This document shows positions 54,801-63,887 of a stretch of 64,000 nucleotides of DNA, one piece after another. This stretch comes from SIG291 sp045543455 (GTDB lineage: Bacteria > Bacillota > Clostridia > Lachnospirales > Lachnospiraceae). Each line of letters starts with the position of its first letter. The stretch's first letter is position 1. The position numbers were made by a program, and so were the translations under genes. The stretch is taken from positions 13,567 to 77,566 of the forward strand of contig JAZQMK010000042.1 of NCBI GenBank assembly GCA_045543455.1. The letters run 5' to 3'. Under the pieces are notes generated by a model. It was not told the origin of the DNA. It ran no database searches and saw nothing but the letters and a program-made list of their open reading frames with translations.

Positions 54801-56177
54801 CAAATTGAAGCTACGAAGGAAAAGCTTTTTGCGGCAAACAAAGAATTGGATGCACAAAATGCGCTGGTTAATCGTCTGGAAGGTAGCATAAGTCATGCAC
54901 TTTTAAATTACAATGAAAAATATGGTGAATTTATCGAGCCAAGTATCGATAATCCACAAAGATTTATTGATGATAATAAGGTATCATTAAAGGGAATTGA
55001 AGAAAAAATAAAGGAAGCCACAAAGGGGCTTGAACAGGAGCAGGAACAGGTTATTAAGACAAGTGTAATTAAAAAGGAACTTGAACGAATACTTGAAAAT
55101 GCTGATATTGTAGTCCCAAGTGTAGAGGAAGAAGCTACATTTGTTATATCTGATTACAGTAATTACGAGGAAAACCAAAAGGAATTTTCTAAGCTTATAA
55201 GAGCAGAATATAAGAAAAAAGAGAATTTTGAAAAAGATAAAATTCGCTTAAAAGATGCTCTTTTATTTGCAGGAGCTATGGATTTAGCCAACGAGATTAT
55301 CGTTAGTGTAAAAATTCCACAAAACTCACAGGAAGTAAAGGAACTTAAGGATAATATTAAGGGAACTAACGAGTGTATAGCCCTAGAAAAGGACCGTATC
55401 CTTAAGAGCATTGAGGATATGGAAAGAATTAAGGATAATTTTGAAAACAGATGTATTCAGACTTGTTCAAATATAAAGACTGAGTTAGACAGGCTTCCTA
55501 AGTTATCTAAGATTACTATGGATGATGAAGTTATTTCAATTATTGGTCTTAATATACCTTATGTTAAGGAAGAAACTTATAAAGAGAGAATGTCATCATA
55601 CATTAATGAAACTGTAACAGGAGCAGAAAGCTTTAAGGATCCAACAGAACGATTAAAATATATAAGAAATCGTCTTGCATGGAAGAAATTGTTCTCTGTT
55701 ATTGTAAATGATATGAATGGTATTAGATTAAATCTTTATAAGAGAGAAAGAATTAAAGACCAGAGTAGATATTTAAGATATGAAGAGGCAGTAGGAAGTA
55801 CAGGACAGTCACAGGGTATTTATATTCAGTTCTTAATTGCAATTATTAATTACATTTCCAATATAAATGCTTTGGCAAAGACTGAGGGTCTTGTGGGCAA
55901 GGTAATATTTATTGATAATCCATTTGGTGCAGCAAAGGATATATATATTTGGGAGCCTATTTTCAAGCTTTTAAAGACTAACCATGTACAGCTTATAGTT
56001 CCAGCAAGAGGCGCGACACCGGCAATAACAGGAAGATTTGATGTCAATTATATTTTGGGCCAGAAGCTAAAGGATGGAAAACAGCAGACAGTAGTTGTGG
56101 ATTACAGAAGCCAGGTTCAGAATGAAGAAATGGATTACACAAAACTAGAATTTGAGCAAACAACTTTTGACATATAA
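51801..56177 (+). CDS. JetC-like SMC ATPase
   Basis: 1458 residues. An N-terminal ATPase half has Walker A ANGGGKS (38-44). Two very long charged coiled coils (about 250-640 and 760-1230) are separated by a globular, hinge-like region (about 640-740, with SYSFVIKEDFERIREDL). The C-terminal ATPase half has a signature-like STGQSQG (1333-1339) and a Walker B-like VIFIDNPFG with Asp1372. The residue after that Asp is Asn, where SMC ATPases normally have the catalytic Glu. The architecture is MukB/JetC-like. In Wadjet the complex extrudes and cleaves circular plasmids using JetD; no JetD was found here. Confidence 0.85.
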   Translation: MPQINRIRVNNVKYNFGTQFYDDFVMKFSCKNTIYDLANGGGKSVLMLLLLQNLIPNCTLDEKQPIEKLFRTSSGSTTIHSLIEWKLDNCYIKDNYKYMTTGFCARKARESGNEGEVKDTANIEYFNYCIFYRSFGDNDIKNLPLSKGGERITYNGLKAYLRDLEKNDLNVSVKIFERKGDYQKFLTEYGIFESEWEIVRGINKTEGHVRTYFETNYKTGRKVVEDLLIEEIIQKSFANRIGGQDDEGQMAKTLLDIKDKLVELSKKKSVIADYDKQIKAMEDFSESLDSFNELFVKKESLKNELINNYIACSVDLTVKEKQVLENTKVIQGLKEEQRNRNQLILAARIKEDKDSLKRLNEHIENYAKSRDELQKSIDLQKEELAFKEVINQYEDYLEYKAKSEEIKILIDNRLRDFADIKLELAALAAAKKQSNDEIIKEVMDELALFTDEYQSGLRELESYQTKLSGIEKNLAVYEARKEDAKREIDKLNEHLSVLSRDNVAIAMDQEKELFDLTKEAELINDKLEVCANKKAQTLDNINTIKNEIVENKCNEKLYLGQMEASFNTMKENEHITQRLSKIYDVYKDKESLERLYKKSLKEIAKKESSLQKAQMYKEGLLKGIYPFEDEDYKNLKAYLEETYGEDVLTGDEWVKTLPIATRRDVLKRIPFVSYSFVIKEDFERIREDLIIPTITRGSYAIPIIGESILRETRHAVNSDYVIFGMKDLSFLHDDNRLEKEIKLVSEEIDTLFEALEKEKIRHEVIESDYHFVMTYDRENDNSYDKLTEAIKNYESSAKAANDNIIALEESLKKEETLLESLKLKEEELKENYTNIEEKRAICRNIIELNRKLDEKYVMVKEFENLEKEALSEKESVKLLNTEYEAKTKDLRENIDVLDKKVEFINKEWNSIYSSYYDESIMASLESDDDGSRFKGLKSIIEGEAKDVSDKMALIENYETSMSKVVRDIEYKGFTFADIEEKYKANNLKATSISQLMTIRKQIEATKEKLFAANKELDAQNALVNRLEGSISHALLNYNEKYGEFIEPSIDNPQRFIDDNKVSLKGIEEKIKEATKGLEQEQEQVIKTSVIKKELERILENADIVVPSVEEEATFVISDYSNYEENQKEFSKLIRAEYKKKENFEKDKIRLKDALLFAGAMDLANEIIVSVKIPQNSQEVKELKDNIKGTNECIALEKDRILKSIEDMERIKDNFENRCIQTCSNIKTELDRLPKLSKITMDDEVISIIGLNIPYVKEETYKERMSSYINETVTGAESFKDPTERLKYIRNRLAWKKLFSVIVNDMNGIRLNLYKRERIKDQSRYLRYEEAVGSTGQSQGIYIQFLIAIINYISNINALAKTEGLVGKVIFIDNPFGAAKDIYIWEPIFKLLKTNHVQLIVPARGATPAITGRFDVNYILGQKLKDGKQQTVVVDYRSQVQNEEMDYTKLEFEQTTFDI

Positions 56178-56226
56178 ATTGTTGTATGCTAAACTTAAGA
56201 TATGCTAAAACAAAGGGGCAGAACAA

Positions 56227-58806
56227 GTGGATAGATATGAATTTAAAGTAAGACTTGAAGAAATTAATAGCAATATCCAAGCCGGTACGCTTTTAAAGGC
56301 TGCTGCCATCGCAGATAAGATAGATTGGAACAGAGTTAAAAGCTATTCTACGTTGGTCGATATTATCAATTTGTATGAAGAGATAGGAAGACTTGAAGAA
56401 GCTCGTAATCTGTGCGTTATTGCATATAATAAAAAGCTTGGTGGAAGAATGCTTGTATATAAGCTTGCAGAGCTTAATATAAGATTAAAAGATTTTGAAG
56501 AAGCAGAGGAGCTATATGAAGAATTTGTGGAACGCTCGCCTAACGACATTAGCAGATATTCTTTGAAATATCAGCTTGAAGTGGCTAAGGGAGCTCCTGC
56601 AGAATCTTTGATAGCATTGCTTGAAGAATATAAAAAATATGATCAGGATGAAGGCTGTTCATATGAACTTGCATGTTTATATGATAAGGCTGGAATGGCA
56701 GATAAATGTATCAGCGAATGTAATGAGCTTTTACTATGGTTTAATGGTGGAGATTATTATGAGGATACATTAAGATTAAAGGACAAGTATGGACTTTTAA
56801 CTCCTGCTCAGAAAAAGCAGCTTAATGATTTTGAAGAGGCACGCTTAAATAAATTTGAGACAAAGCCTGTTGAATTAACTAATCCGGAAGATATAAAGAT
56901 ATCAGTTCCTGATTACAATTTGTATGACACAAGAAATATTCAACATGCTATTGCTAAAAATATGAGTGCTATAATTGCTGAAGCACAAAAAGAGGAAGAA
57001 GATGCTAAGCAAAAGGACGCTGCAAAGGTAGTTGAAAAAGAGATACAGCAGCCTACACAGCTTTTTGAAAGAATACAAGAAGCAAGAAAAGCTATTGAAG
57101 AGGAAATGCAACATGACCCTGATCAGGTTGAGAATCAAATGGATATATTTGATTGGCTTGGGGAAGCTGCAATAAAGGAACCTGAGATTACAAAGGTTAT
57201 ATTAAAGCCAGGTGAAGTATTGCCTGTTATTCAGAATGAAAAAGCAGAAGAAAAGGTTGAGTCCGCAGAAGTAGCAGAATCAGAAGAAGTTGCTAAAGCT
57301 GTGGAGAAACCTATAGAAGTTACAGAAGCTGAGAAGTTAGAAGAAACTATAGAAGCTGCTAAAATTGAGGTAACAGAAGAAACAGAAATTACAATAGAAG
57401 AAGCTGTAGAGCAAAAAGAAGAGCAGGCTATGGTTGAAGAACCAGTTATATACAAGGAATTAGAAGAACTTGAAGAATCGGTTATAAAAGAGACTGCTAT
57501 GGAAGATATTTTTGCCGTACAGGAAGAAAATGTTTCTAAGGATACACCTAAAGAGTCTGAAAGCTGGAAAGAAAAGATAGATTTCTACGTTGATAGGGAC
57601 AAGGACACTACACAAGAGATTGGTGAGATAATTGCCAAGAGTCTTCACGTGTTAAGTATGCAAAATGAGGAAGATCAGGTTTCCATTGACCTTGAGGATG
57701 TAGACAATGATAATGAATATGAAGATATAATAACACCTGAAGAAACAATAGAAGAAACAGTAGAAGAAACTGCGGAAGAAACACTAGAAGATGTTGTTGA
57801 AACAGTTGACAAAGAAGCTGAAGAAACTATTGAAGCGGTTGGCAAAGAAGCTGTAGAAGAAATTTTACCTGCATCAAATCAGGTGGAAGAAAAAGCTATA
57901 AGCGAGATTGATTTATTGAAGGAAACCGTAGTAGAAACTATAGAGTTAGAAGAAGGTCAGTCGGATAAACAGGTAACAGAAGAGATTGAGCTTGTTACTG
58001 CAACGAATATTGAACTTGGACTTTCAAAAGAGGAGCATGAACCTATCGAAGAAGATATAGAAGAATATTTAAATAAATATTTTTCTGCATATATCCAGGA
58101 TGAAGATATAAAATATCAGTTAGTTCAGGTTTTAAGAGAATACAGAGATGGTCAAAAGGACAATACTTCAAAACGAGGAAATATAGTTGTCACAGGCAAT
58201 AAAAGTGCTGAAAAAACGGATATAGCGTTAAATATAGTTAAATGTTTTAATGTGATTAATCCAGATAAAAAGAGAAAAATTGCAAAAATCACGGGCGATG
58301 GTATTAATTCAAGAGGTATTGCTAAAGCTATGCCTAAGCTAAAAGGTTCAGTTCTTATTGTAGATAATGCAGCAATGTTAGATGAAGAACATATTGCTGA
58401 GCTTACAGATGTAATGCAACAGGATACAGAGAACATGGTAGTAATTCTTATTGATGGAAAAGAAGAATTATTAAAAATGCTTAATGAAAATCCTGCTTTA
58501 GATGAAATGATGACAAGTAAGGTATTTGTTAAAAAATATTCAGTTAATGAGCTTGTAGATTTTGCAAAGTCCTATGCTTATGACTGCAGATGTACAATTG
58601 ATGACAAAGCATTACTTCATTTATATCTAAAGATTGATGCAATACATAGCCAGGATTCATTAGAAGATGAAGATTTGGTTAAGGAGATTATAGATAAAGC
58701 AATAGAGAAGGCTAAAAAGCGTAGTGGTAAGAAGCTGTTTGGTTTTGTAAAGACAAAACAGGCGGATGATAATAGTGTAATTTTAAAAGAAAGTGATTTT
58801 AAATAA
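56227..58806 (+). CDS. TPR protein with acidic linker and degenerate SpoVK/CbxX-type AAA domain
   Basis: 859 residues from a GTG start with AGGGG upstream. An N-terminal tetratricopeptide-like region (1-210) is followed by a long Glu/Val/Thr-rich low-complexity linker (about 330-600). A C-terminal domain follows the SpoVK/CbxX AAA pattern (LIVDNAAMLDEEHIAEL, then NPALDEMM and YSVNELVDFA). The Walker A loop reads GNKSAEKT, with Glu where Gly is required, and Walker B has DN instead of DE. It is probably a pseudo-ATPase. It lies 49 bases after the SMC ATPase gene, where jetD might be expected, and has no nuclease motif. Confidence 0.75.
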   Translation: MDRYEFKVRLEEINSNIQAGTLLKAAAIADKIDWNRVKSYSTLVDIINLYEEIGRLEEARNLCVIAYNKKLGGRMLVYKLAELNIRLKDFEEAEELYEEFVERSPNDISRYSLKYQLEVAKGAPAESLIALLEEYKKYDQDEGCSYELACLYDKAGMADKCISECNELLLWFNGGDYYEDTLRLKDKYGLLTPAQKKQLNDFEEARLNKFETKPVELTNPEDIKISVPDYNLYDTRNIQHAIAKNMSAIIAEAQKEEEDAKQKDAAKVVEKEIQQPTQLFERIQEARKAIEEEMQHDPDQVENQMDIFDWLGEAAIKEPEITKVILKPGEVLPVIQNEKAEEKVESAEVAESEEVAKAVEKPIEVTEAEKLEETIEAAKIEVTEETEITIEEAVEQKEEQAMVEEPVIYKELEELEESVIKETAMEDIFAVQEENVSKDTPKESESWKEKIDFYVDRDKDTTQEIGEIIAKSLHVLSMQNEEDQVSIDLEDVDNDNEYEDIITPEETIEETVEETAEETLEDVVETVDKEAEETIEAVGKEAVEEILPASNQVEEKAISEIDLLKETVVETIELEEGQSDKQVTEEIELVTATNIELGLSKEEHEPIEEDIEEYLNKYFSAYIQDEDIKYQLVQVLREYRDGQKDNTSKRGNIVVTGNKSAEKTDIALNIVKCFNVINPDKKRKIAKITGDGINSRGIAKAMPKLKGSVLIVDNAAMLDEEHIAELTDVMQQDTENMVVILIDGKEELLKMLNENPALDEMMTSKVFVKKYSVNELVDFAKSYAYDCRCTIDDKALLHLYLKIDAIHSQDSLEDEDLVKEIIDKAIEKAKKRSGKKLFGFVKTKQADDNSVILKESDFK

Positions 58807-58829
58807 TAATAAACTAGGAGGATTTTATT

Positions 58830-60815
58830 ATGAACAGCATAGAATCTATGTCAATTAATGCAATCAGGGTGTTGTCTGCTGATGCAATTCAAAAAGCGAA
58901 TTCAGGACATCCGGGCTTGCCTCTTGGATGTGCATCTGTAGCGTATGAGCTTTGGGCAAATCATATGAATCATAATCCGGCAAATCCTGATTGGGTGAAT
59001 AGAGACAGATTTATTTTGTCAGGTGGACATGGCTCGATGTTATTATATTCTTTATTACATTTATTTGGATATGGTAATTTGTCTATAGATGATATTAAGA
59101 ATTTCAGACAGTTAGGATCATTGACACCAGGACATCCAGAATATGGTCATACAGTTGGAGTTGAAGCTACAACAGGACCTTTAGGTGCAGGTATGGGTAT
59201 GGCAGTAGGTATGGCAATGGCGGAAGCTCATCTTGCAGCAGTATTTAATAAAGAAGATGCAAAGATTGTTGATCATTACACATATGTTTTAGGTGGAGAT
59301 GGTTGTATGATGGAAGGTATTTCATCGGAAGCATTTTCACTTGCCGGAACATTAGGGCTTGGAAAACTTATAGTATTCTATGATTCTAATAAAATTTCCA
59401 TTGAAGGAGATACAGATATAGCATTTACCGAGAATGTTCAAAAGAGATTTGAAGGCTTTGGTTTCCAGATAATTACAGTAGAAGACGGTAATGACCTTGT
59501 CGCTATTGCAAATGCAATTAAAGAAGCTAAAGCAGATACAAAAAGACCATCGTTAATTACTGTTAAAACACAGATTGGATATGGTTGTCCTGCAAAGCAA
59601 GGCAAGGCAAGTGCTCATGGTGAACCTTTAGGCGTGGATAATGTTACTGCATTAAAGGAAAATCTTGGTTGGCCAAGTATGGAACCATTCTATGTACCAA
59701 ATGAGGTATATGCACATTTTGCAGAAATTGCAAAGGATAAGGCTGTAAAGGAAGAAGAATGGAATAAGACATTCGCATATTATTGTGAAAAATATCCTGA
59801 AATGAAGGAACTTTGGGATAAATATCATGATGAAGATGTTGCTAAGGCTTATATGGATTCAGAAGAATTTTGGGCATATGATGATAAGGCGGATGCAACT
59901 AGAAATCTTTCAGGTAAGCAGATTAATAAGTTAAAGGATTATATGCCTAATTTATTAGGCGGTTCAGCTGATTTAGCACCATCAAATAAAACCAATATGT
60001 CAGGCTGTGGGGATTTTTCTAAGGATAATTACGCAGGACGAAATCTTCATTTTGGTGTAAGAGAAATAGCTATGACAGCTATAGGTAACGGACTTATGTT
60101 ACATGGTGGCTTAAGAGCATATGTTGCTACATTCTTTGTGTTTAGTGATTATGTAAAACCGATGGCAAGATTATCAGCACTTATGAAGTTACCACTTACA
60201 TTTGTACTTACACATGACAGCATTGGAGTAGGCGAGGATGGACCAACTCATGAACCTATTGAACAGCTTGCAATGTTAAGATCATTGCCAAACTTTACAG
60301 TGTTTAGACCTTGTGATGCAACAGAAACAGCAGCAGCTTGGTATTATGCAATGAACTCAAAGACAACTCCTACAGCTTTAGTTCTTACAAGACAAAATCT
60401 TCCACAAATTGAAGGAACAAGCAAGGAAGCCTTAAAGGGTGCATATGTTGTAGCTAAGGAAACAAAAGAAAATCCAGATGCAATTATTATTGCTACAGGT
60501 TCGGAGGTTTCATTAGCCGTTGAAGCTAAAAAGGTGTTACTTGAAAGTGGAATTGATGTAAGAGTTGTAAGTATGCCTTCTATGGAAGTATTCGAAGAAC
60601 AATCTAAGGAATATAAGGAAAGCATATTACCAAAGGATTGCAGAAAGAGACTTGCAGTTGAAGCACTTTCAGATTTTGGATGGGGTAAATATGTAGGCCT
60701 TGATGGCGATTATCTTACAATGACAGGCTTTGGTGCAAGTGGACCGGCAGCAGTTTTATTTAAGGAATTTGGCTTTACTGTTGACAATATTGTAGAGAAA
60801 GTTAAAAGCTTATAA
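58830..60815 (+). CDS. tkt: Transketolase
   Basis: 661 residues, thiamine diphosphate enzyme of the pentose phosphate pathway. It has SGHPGLPLGCA near the start, HGSMLLYSLLHLFG, TTGPLGAGMGMAVG, the cofactor-binding GGDGCMMEGISSEA, and the DSIGVGEDGPTHEPIEQLA segment of the pyrimidine domain. It is full length. CTAGGAGG lies before the ATG and a terminator follows. It starts 23 bases after the TPR/AAA gene and may be partly read from that operon. Confidence 0.97.
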   Translation: MNSIESMSINAIRVLSADAIQKANSGHPGLPLGCASVAYELWANHMNHNPANPDWVNRDRFILSGGHGSMLLYSLLHLFGYGNLSIDDIKNFRQLGSLTPGHPEYGHTVGVEATTGPLGAGMGMAVGMAMAEAHLAAVFNKEDAKIVDHYTYVLGGDGCMMEGISSEAFSLAGTLGLGKLIVFYDSNKISIEGDTDIAFTENVQKRFEGFGFQIITVEDGNDLVAIANAIKEAKADTKRPSLITVKTQIGYGCPAKQGKASAHGEPLGVDNVTALKENLGWPSMEPFYVPNEVYAHFAEIAKDKAVKEEEWNKTFAYYCEKYPEMKELWDKYHDEDVAKAYMDSEEFWAYDDKADATRNLSGKQINKLKDYMPNLLGGSADLAPSNKTNMSGCGDFSKDNYAGRNLHFGVREIAMTAIGNGLMLHGGLRAYVATFFVFSDYVKPMARLSALMKLPLTFVLTHDSIGVGEDGPTHEPIEQLAMLRSLPNFTVFRPCDATETAAAWYYAMNSKTTPTALVLTRQNLPQIEGTSKEALKGAYVVAKETKENPDAIIIATGSEVSLAVEAKKVLLESGIDVRVVSMPSMEVFEEQSKEYKESILPKDCRKRLAVEALSDFGWGKYVGLDGDYLTMTGFGASGPAAVLFKEFGFTVDNIVEKVKSL

Positions 60816-60830
60816 TAATGTTATAGAACG

Positions 60831-60862
60831 AAAACAGGCAGAGATGCCTGTTTTTATTTTTC
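60831..60862 (+). terminator. Terminator after tkt
   Basis: AAAACAGGCA pairs with TGCCTGTTTT around a 4-base loop, with T runs downstream. Confidence 0.88.
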
Positions 60863-60885
60863 ACTGTTATTTAACAAAAATCTAC

Positions 60886-60914
60886 TTGCGTATATTTTAA
60901 GATAGGAGTATACT
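60886..60914 (+). promoter_or_regulatory. Promoter for the LCP-family gene
   Basis: TTGCGT (60886-60891), a 17-base gap and TATACT (60909-60914). Confidence 0.6.
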
Positions 60915-60952
60915 AAAATTCGTAGCGTTAATTAGACTGAGTAGGAGTACAT

Positions 60953-62398
60953 ATGAAAAAATTAAACAAAGTAAAGTTGGTCGCCCTTATTTTAGCGGCA
61001 GTACAATTGGTAGCGATGGTTGTGTTTTATGTAAGACTGTATAAGTTTGATATGCTTCCGGCAAAATATTTTATATTGGCTGTAGTAATATCATTAGTTA
61101 TGGTAGTAGTTACAGTTCTTATAATAAGATTTAAGGTAGGAACGGTAATATCTATTATACTTTCTGTTTTGTTGTCGGTTGTATATATATACGGATGTAC
61201 TTTAGTTGATAAAACTGAAGATACTATTGATAATATTGTTGGTATAACAGCACAGGAAAATACTGTCGGTGCATTTGTATTATATGAGACAGATATATCA
61301 AGCGGTACAGAATTTTTTAAGACAGCTAAGATTGGAACTAATAAATCATATGATTTAAAGAACACTCTTAACTTGCTTGATAAGGTTTCACAAGAAATTG
61401 ATTACAGTTTGTCTGCTCATGAATATAATACACCGGTAGAAATGTTCGACGCATTATATGCTAAAGAAGTTGATGTGGTTGTAGTTAATGAAGCATATTT
61501 AACAATATTAAAGGATATTGATAAGTATGTTAATATTGAAACAGAAGTCAAGATATTATATGAATATAATATAGTAGAAGAGGTAGAGGAAGAAGAACCT
61601 GAAAATGTAGAACCACCTGAAAATATAGTAATTGAACCATTTATAATGTATATCAGTGGTTCAGATACAAGAAGTCAGTTACTTGTAACAAGTAGAAGTG
61701 ATGTTAATATTATTGCTGTGGTTAATCCTAATACAAGAAAGATTTTATTGGTTAATACACCAAGAGATTATTATGTTCCACTACCTAATTCAAATGGAGT
61801 ACCTGATAAGCTTACACATGCCGGTATATATGGAATTAAATGTTCTATGGGCACATTAGAAATGCTATATGATATTAACATTGATTATTATGGTCAGCTG
61901 AATTTTACAGGCTTTAAACAATTAGTTGATGCTGTAGGTGGTATAACAATTAAATCAGATTATGAATTTAATACATGGTACGGACGTGTAGTTAAAGGAT
62001 ATAATGATTTTAATGGTAAAGCTGCTTTAGCCTTTGCAAGATGGAGATATGATCTTCCAGGCGGCGACAGACAAAGAGGTAAGCATCAGATGCTTGTTAT
62101 TGAAGCTCTTATAGATAAGCTTACATCAAGGGCATTATTGTTAAATTATACAGATATTATGGACAGTATGCAGGGTACATTTGCAACAAATGTAACTAAA
62201 GAACAGATTGCATTAGCTGTAAAGAAGCAGTTAAATGAGGGTAAGGCTTGGTCAGTAGAAATGTGTTCTGTAACAGGCTCAGATGCCGAGGAAGTATCCT
62301 TCTCTATGCCAACAGTTCCAAACTATGTTATGGTACCAGATATGAAAACGGTAGATGCAGCAAAAGAGAAGATAAATGCAGTTTTAAACGGACAATAA
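60953..62398 (+). CDS. LytR-CpsA-Psr (LCP) family phosphotransferase
   Basis: 481 residues. Three hydrophobic helices lie at the N-terminus (about 8-28, 36-56 and 61-82), followed by an accessory domain (100-205), an acidic linker, and the LCP catalytic domain (about 225-430). LCP landmarks are SDTRSQ, NPNTRKILLVNTPRDYYVPL, DAVGGI, FARWRYDLPGGDRQRG and HQMLVIEALI. LCP enzymes attach teichoic acid or capsule polymers to peptidoglycan on the outer membrane face. A single-gene transcript with its own promoter and terminator. Confidence 0.93.
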   Translation: MKKLNKVKLVALILAAVQLVAMVVFYVRLYKFDMLPAKYFILAVVISLVMVVVTVLIIRFKVGTVISIILSVLLSVVYIYGCTLVDKTEDTIDNIVGITAQENTVGAFVLYETDISSGTEFFKTAKIGTNKSYDLKNTLNLLDKVSQEIDYSLSAHEYNTPVEMFDALYAKEVDVVVVNEAYLTILKDIDKYVNIETEVKILYEYNIVEEVEEEEPENVEPPENIVIEPFIMYISGSDTRSQLLVTSRSDVNIIAVVNPNTRKILLVNTPRDYYVPLPNSNGVPDKLTHAGIYGIKCSMGTLEMLYDINIDYYGQLNFTGFKQLVDAVGGITIKSDYEFNTWYGRVVKGYNDFNGKAALAFARWRYDLPGGDRQRGKHQMLVIEALIDKLTSRALLLNYTDIMDSMQGTFATNVTKEQIALAVKKQLNEGKAWSVEMCSVTGSDAEEVSFSMPTVPNYVMVPDMKTVDAAKEKINAVLNGQ

Positions 62399-62403
62399 AT
62401 ATA

Positions 62404-62444
62404 AGCATCGTGATATGGATATTTTCTGTATCACGATGTTTTTG
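62404..62444 (+). terminator. Terminator after the LCP gene
   Basis: GCATCGTGATA pairs with TATCACGATGT, followed by T. Confidence 0.9.
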
Positions 62445-62493
62445 CAAATGTTGTAGCTTTTATATTGCAAAATGATTTTATGAAGAAAGAAAT

Positions 62494-63057
62494 GTGAATA
62501 GGATGAAATGTGAACTTTTAAATATATCTGCAATTAAAGAGATATATTATGAATACCTGGTAAATGATTTTCCTGCGGATGAAGTAAAGCCGTTTAATAT
62601 AATTGAAATGATGTATAATAATGATAAATATTTTGCATATGGATTTTTCGCAGAGGACAGGTTAGTCGCTTATGCTTTATTTGTAGGAAAGGAAGGCGAT
62701 GATGTTGTGCTTTTAGACTATTTTGCAGTAGTAAAAAAGTTTAGACAAAATGGCTATGGTACAGAATTTTTAAAGCAGCTTAAAAAACTAATGAGCGGTA
62801 GTAAGATTATCTTAGAAGCAGAGGATGATAAATATGCTCATGATGATAACGACAAATATATAAGACAAAGACGTCTTTCATTTTATGAATCGGCAGGAGC
62901 TAGCGATACAGGTATAAGAGCACTGGTATTTGGAGTTCATTATATAATTTTTGTTTGTGATGAAGATTATGAAAGAGGCTATATTGAAAAGGCATTGAGA
63001 GATATTTATGCATATATGTTTGAACCGCATTTTTCAGATAAATATAAAGTAAATTAG
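62494..63057 (+). CDS. GNAT-family N-acetyltransferase
   Basis: 187 residues. The acetyl-CoA region is recognisable (VVLLDYFAVVKKFRQNGYGTEFLKQL), followed by a helix and a strand that ends in a conserved RRLSFYESAGA segment. The substrate is unknown. The start is either GTG 62494 (GAAGAAAG upstream) or ATG 62503, whose nearby AGG is too close to serve; I kept the GTG. It lies 14 bases before the thioesterase gene. Confidence 0.82.
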   Translation: MNRMKCELLNISAIKEIYYEYLVNDFPADEVKPFNIIEMMYNNDKYFAYGFFAEDRLVAYALFVGKEGDDVVLLDYFAVVKKFRQNGYGTEFLKQLKKLMSGSKIILEAEDDKYAHDDNDKYIRQRRLSFYESAGASDTGIRALVFGVHYIIFVCDEDYERGYIEKALRDIYAYMFEPHFSDKYKVN

Positions 63058-63071
63058 AGGATGGGAAAAAG

Positions 63072-63815
63072 ATGGCAATTAATGAATTTGAATTTAAGTA
63101 TCCAGTACAGGTAGATACTAATATGGTTAATGAAAATGGACATGTAAAAATAGCTTCATATCAGGATTTGATAATGTCTGTAGTTGAAAGACATTTAGAA
63201 AAAATAAATTTAGGCGTACCATATATGATAGCGAATTTTAATTTGTCATGGGTGCTTATGTCTATGAGCTTAGAGATAAAAAAGCCTATGATAAGTGGAG
63301 AAACTTACTATGCGACAACCTGGGCAACTTATAAGAAAGGTATCATATATAGAAGAGAGATAGTATTTAAGGATAAAAATGATGAAATTATGTTTGTGGC
63401 TACGACATTTTCATCAGTGTTGGATTTGAATACAAGAAGGCTGTCTCTTGATAAGGCTTTTCATAATAGCGTTCAATTTCCGGTGTCAGAGGAACTTTTA
63501 GAGGCTGACAGCCGTATCAAGCTTGATGGAATTGAATTTGAAAAGGTGGATACAAGAAGGGTTTACCCAAGCTGGATTGACAATGTGGGACATGTTAACA
63601 ATATGAGATATGGTGAATTGGCTTATGATGCACTTTCGAAGAAAAATATTGCAAGAATAGGTGAAATTAAACGTATTGAAATATATTTTATGGGTGAACT
63701 AAGGGCAGATAAGACATTTGAAATGTTTAGCACTACAGATGAAGATAATGTATTAATAAAAGGTGTTTTAGAAGGTGAAGAGACACCGGCATTTGTTGTA
63801 AAATGCAGGTTTTAA
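63072..63815 (+). CDS. Acyl-ACP thioesterase
   Basis: 247 residues, a double hot-dog fold. The first hot-dog contains NENGHVKIASYQDLIMSVV. The second contains the family motif WIDNVGHVNNMRYGE with catalytic Asn and His candidates. It releases fatty acids from ACP, so it links functionally to the fatty-acid operon at 12-22 kb, although unlinked here. GAGGATGGG precedes the start. Confidence 0.88.
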   Translation: MAINEFEFKYPVQVDTNMVNENGHVKIASYQDLIMSVVERHLEKINLGVPYMIANFNLSWVLMSMSLEIKKPMISGETYYATTWATYKKGIIYRREIVFKDKNDEIMFVATTFSSVLDLNTRRLSLDKAFHNSVQFPVSEELLEADSRIKLDGIEFEKVDTRRVYPSWIDNVGHVNNMRYGELAYDALSKKNIARIGEIKRIEIYFMGELRADKTFEMFSTTDEDNVLIKGVLEGEETPAFVVKCRF

Positions 63816-63831
63816 ATAAATGAAAAGTAAT

Positions 63832-63860
63832 TCATATATTTGTTAAATCTTGCATACCTT
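63832..63860 (+). promoter_or_regulatory. Candidate sigma-E promoter of spoIIID
   Basis: TCATATAT (63832-63839), 13 bases, then CATACCTT (63853-63860). This resembles the sporulation sigma-E pattern (about TCATATT, 12-14 bases, CATACAAT), which drives spoIIID in Bacillus. The nearby ACCTT/AAGGT repeat (63856-63880) may be incidental. Confidence 0.5.
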
Positions 63861-63887
63861 GTATAAAGAACTTTCAAGGTATGTAAA

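Noticed and set aside
56178..58829. The 859-residue protein as JetD, the Wadjet nuclease
   Set aside because: It has TPR-like repeats, an acidic linker and an AAA-like domain, but no Toprim or other nuclease motif, and is about twice the size of JetD.
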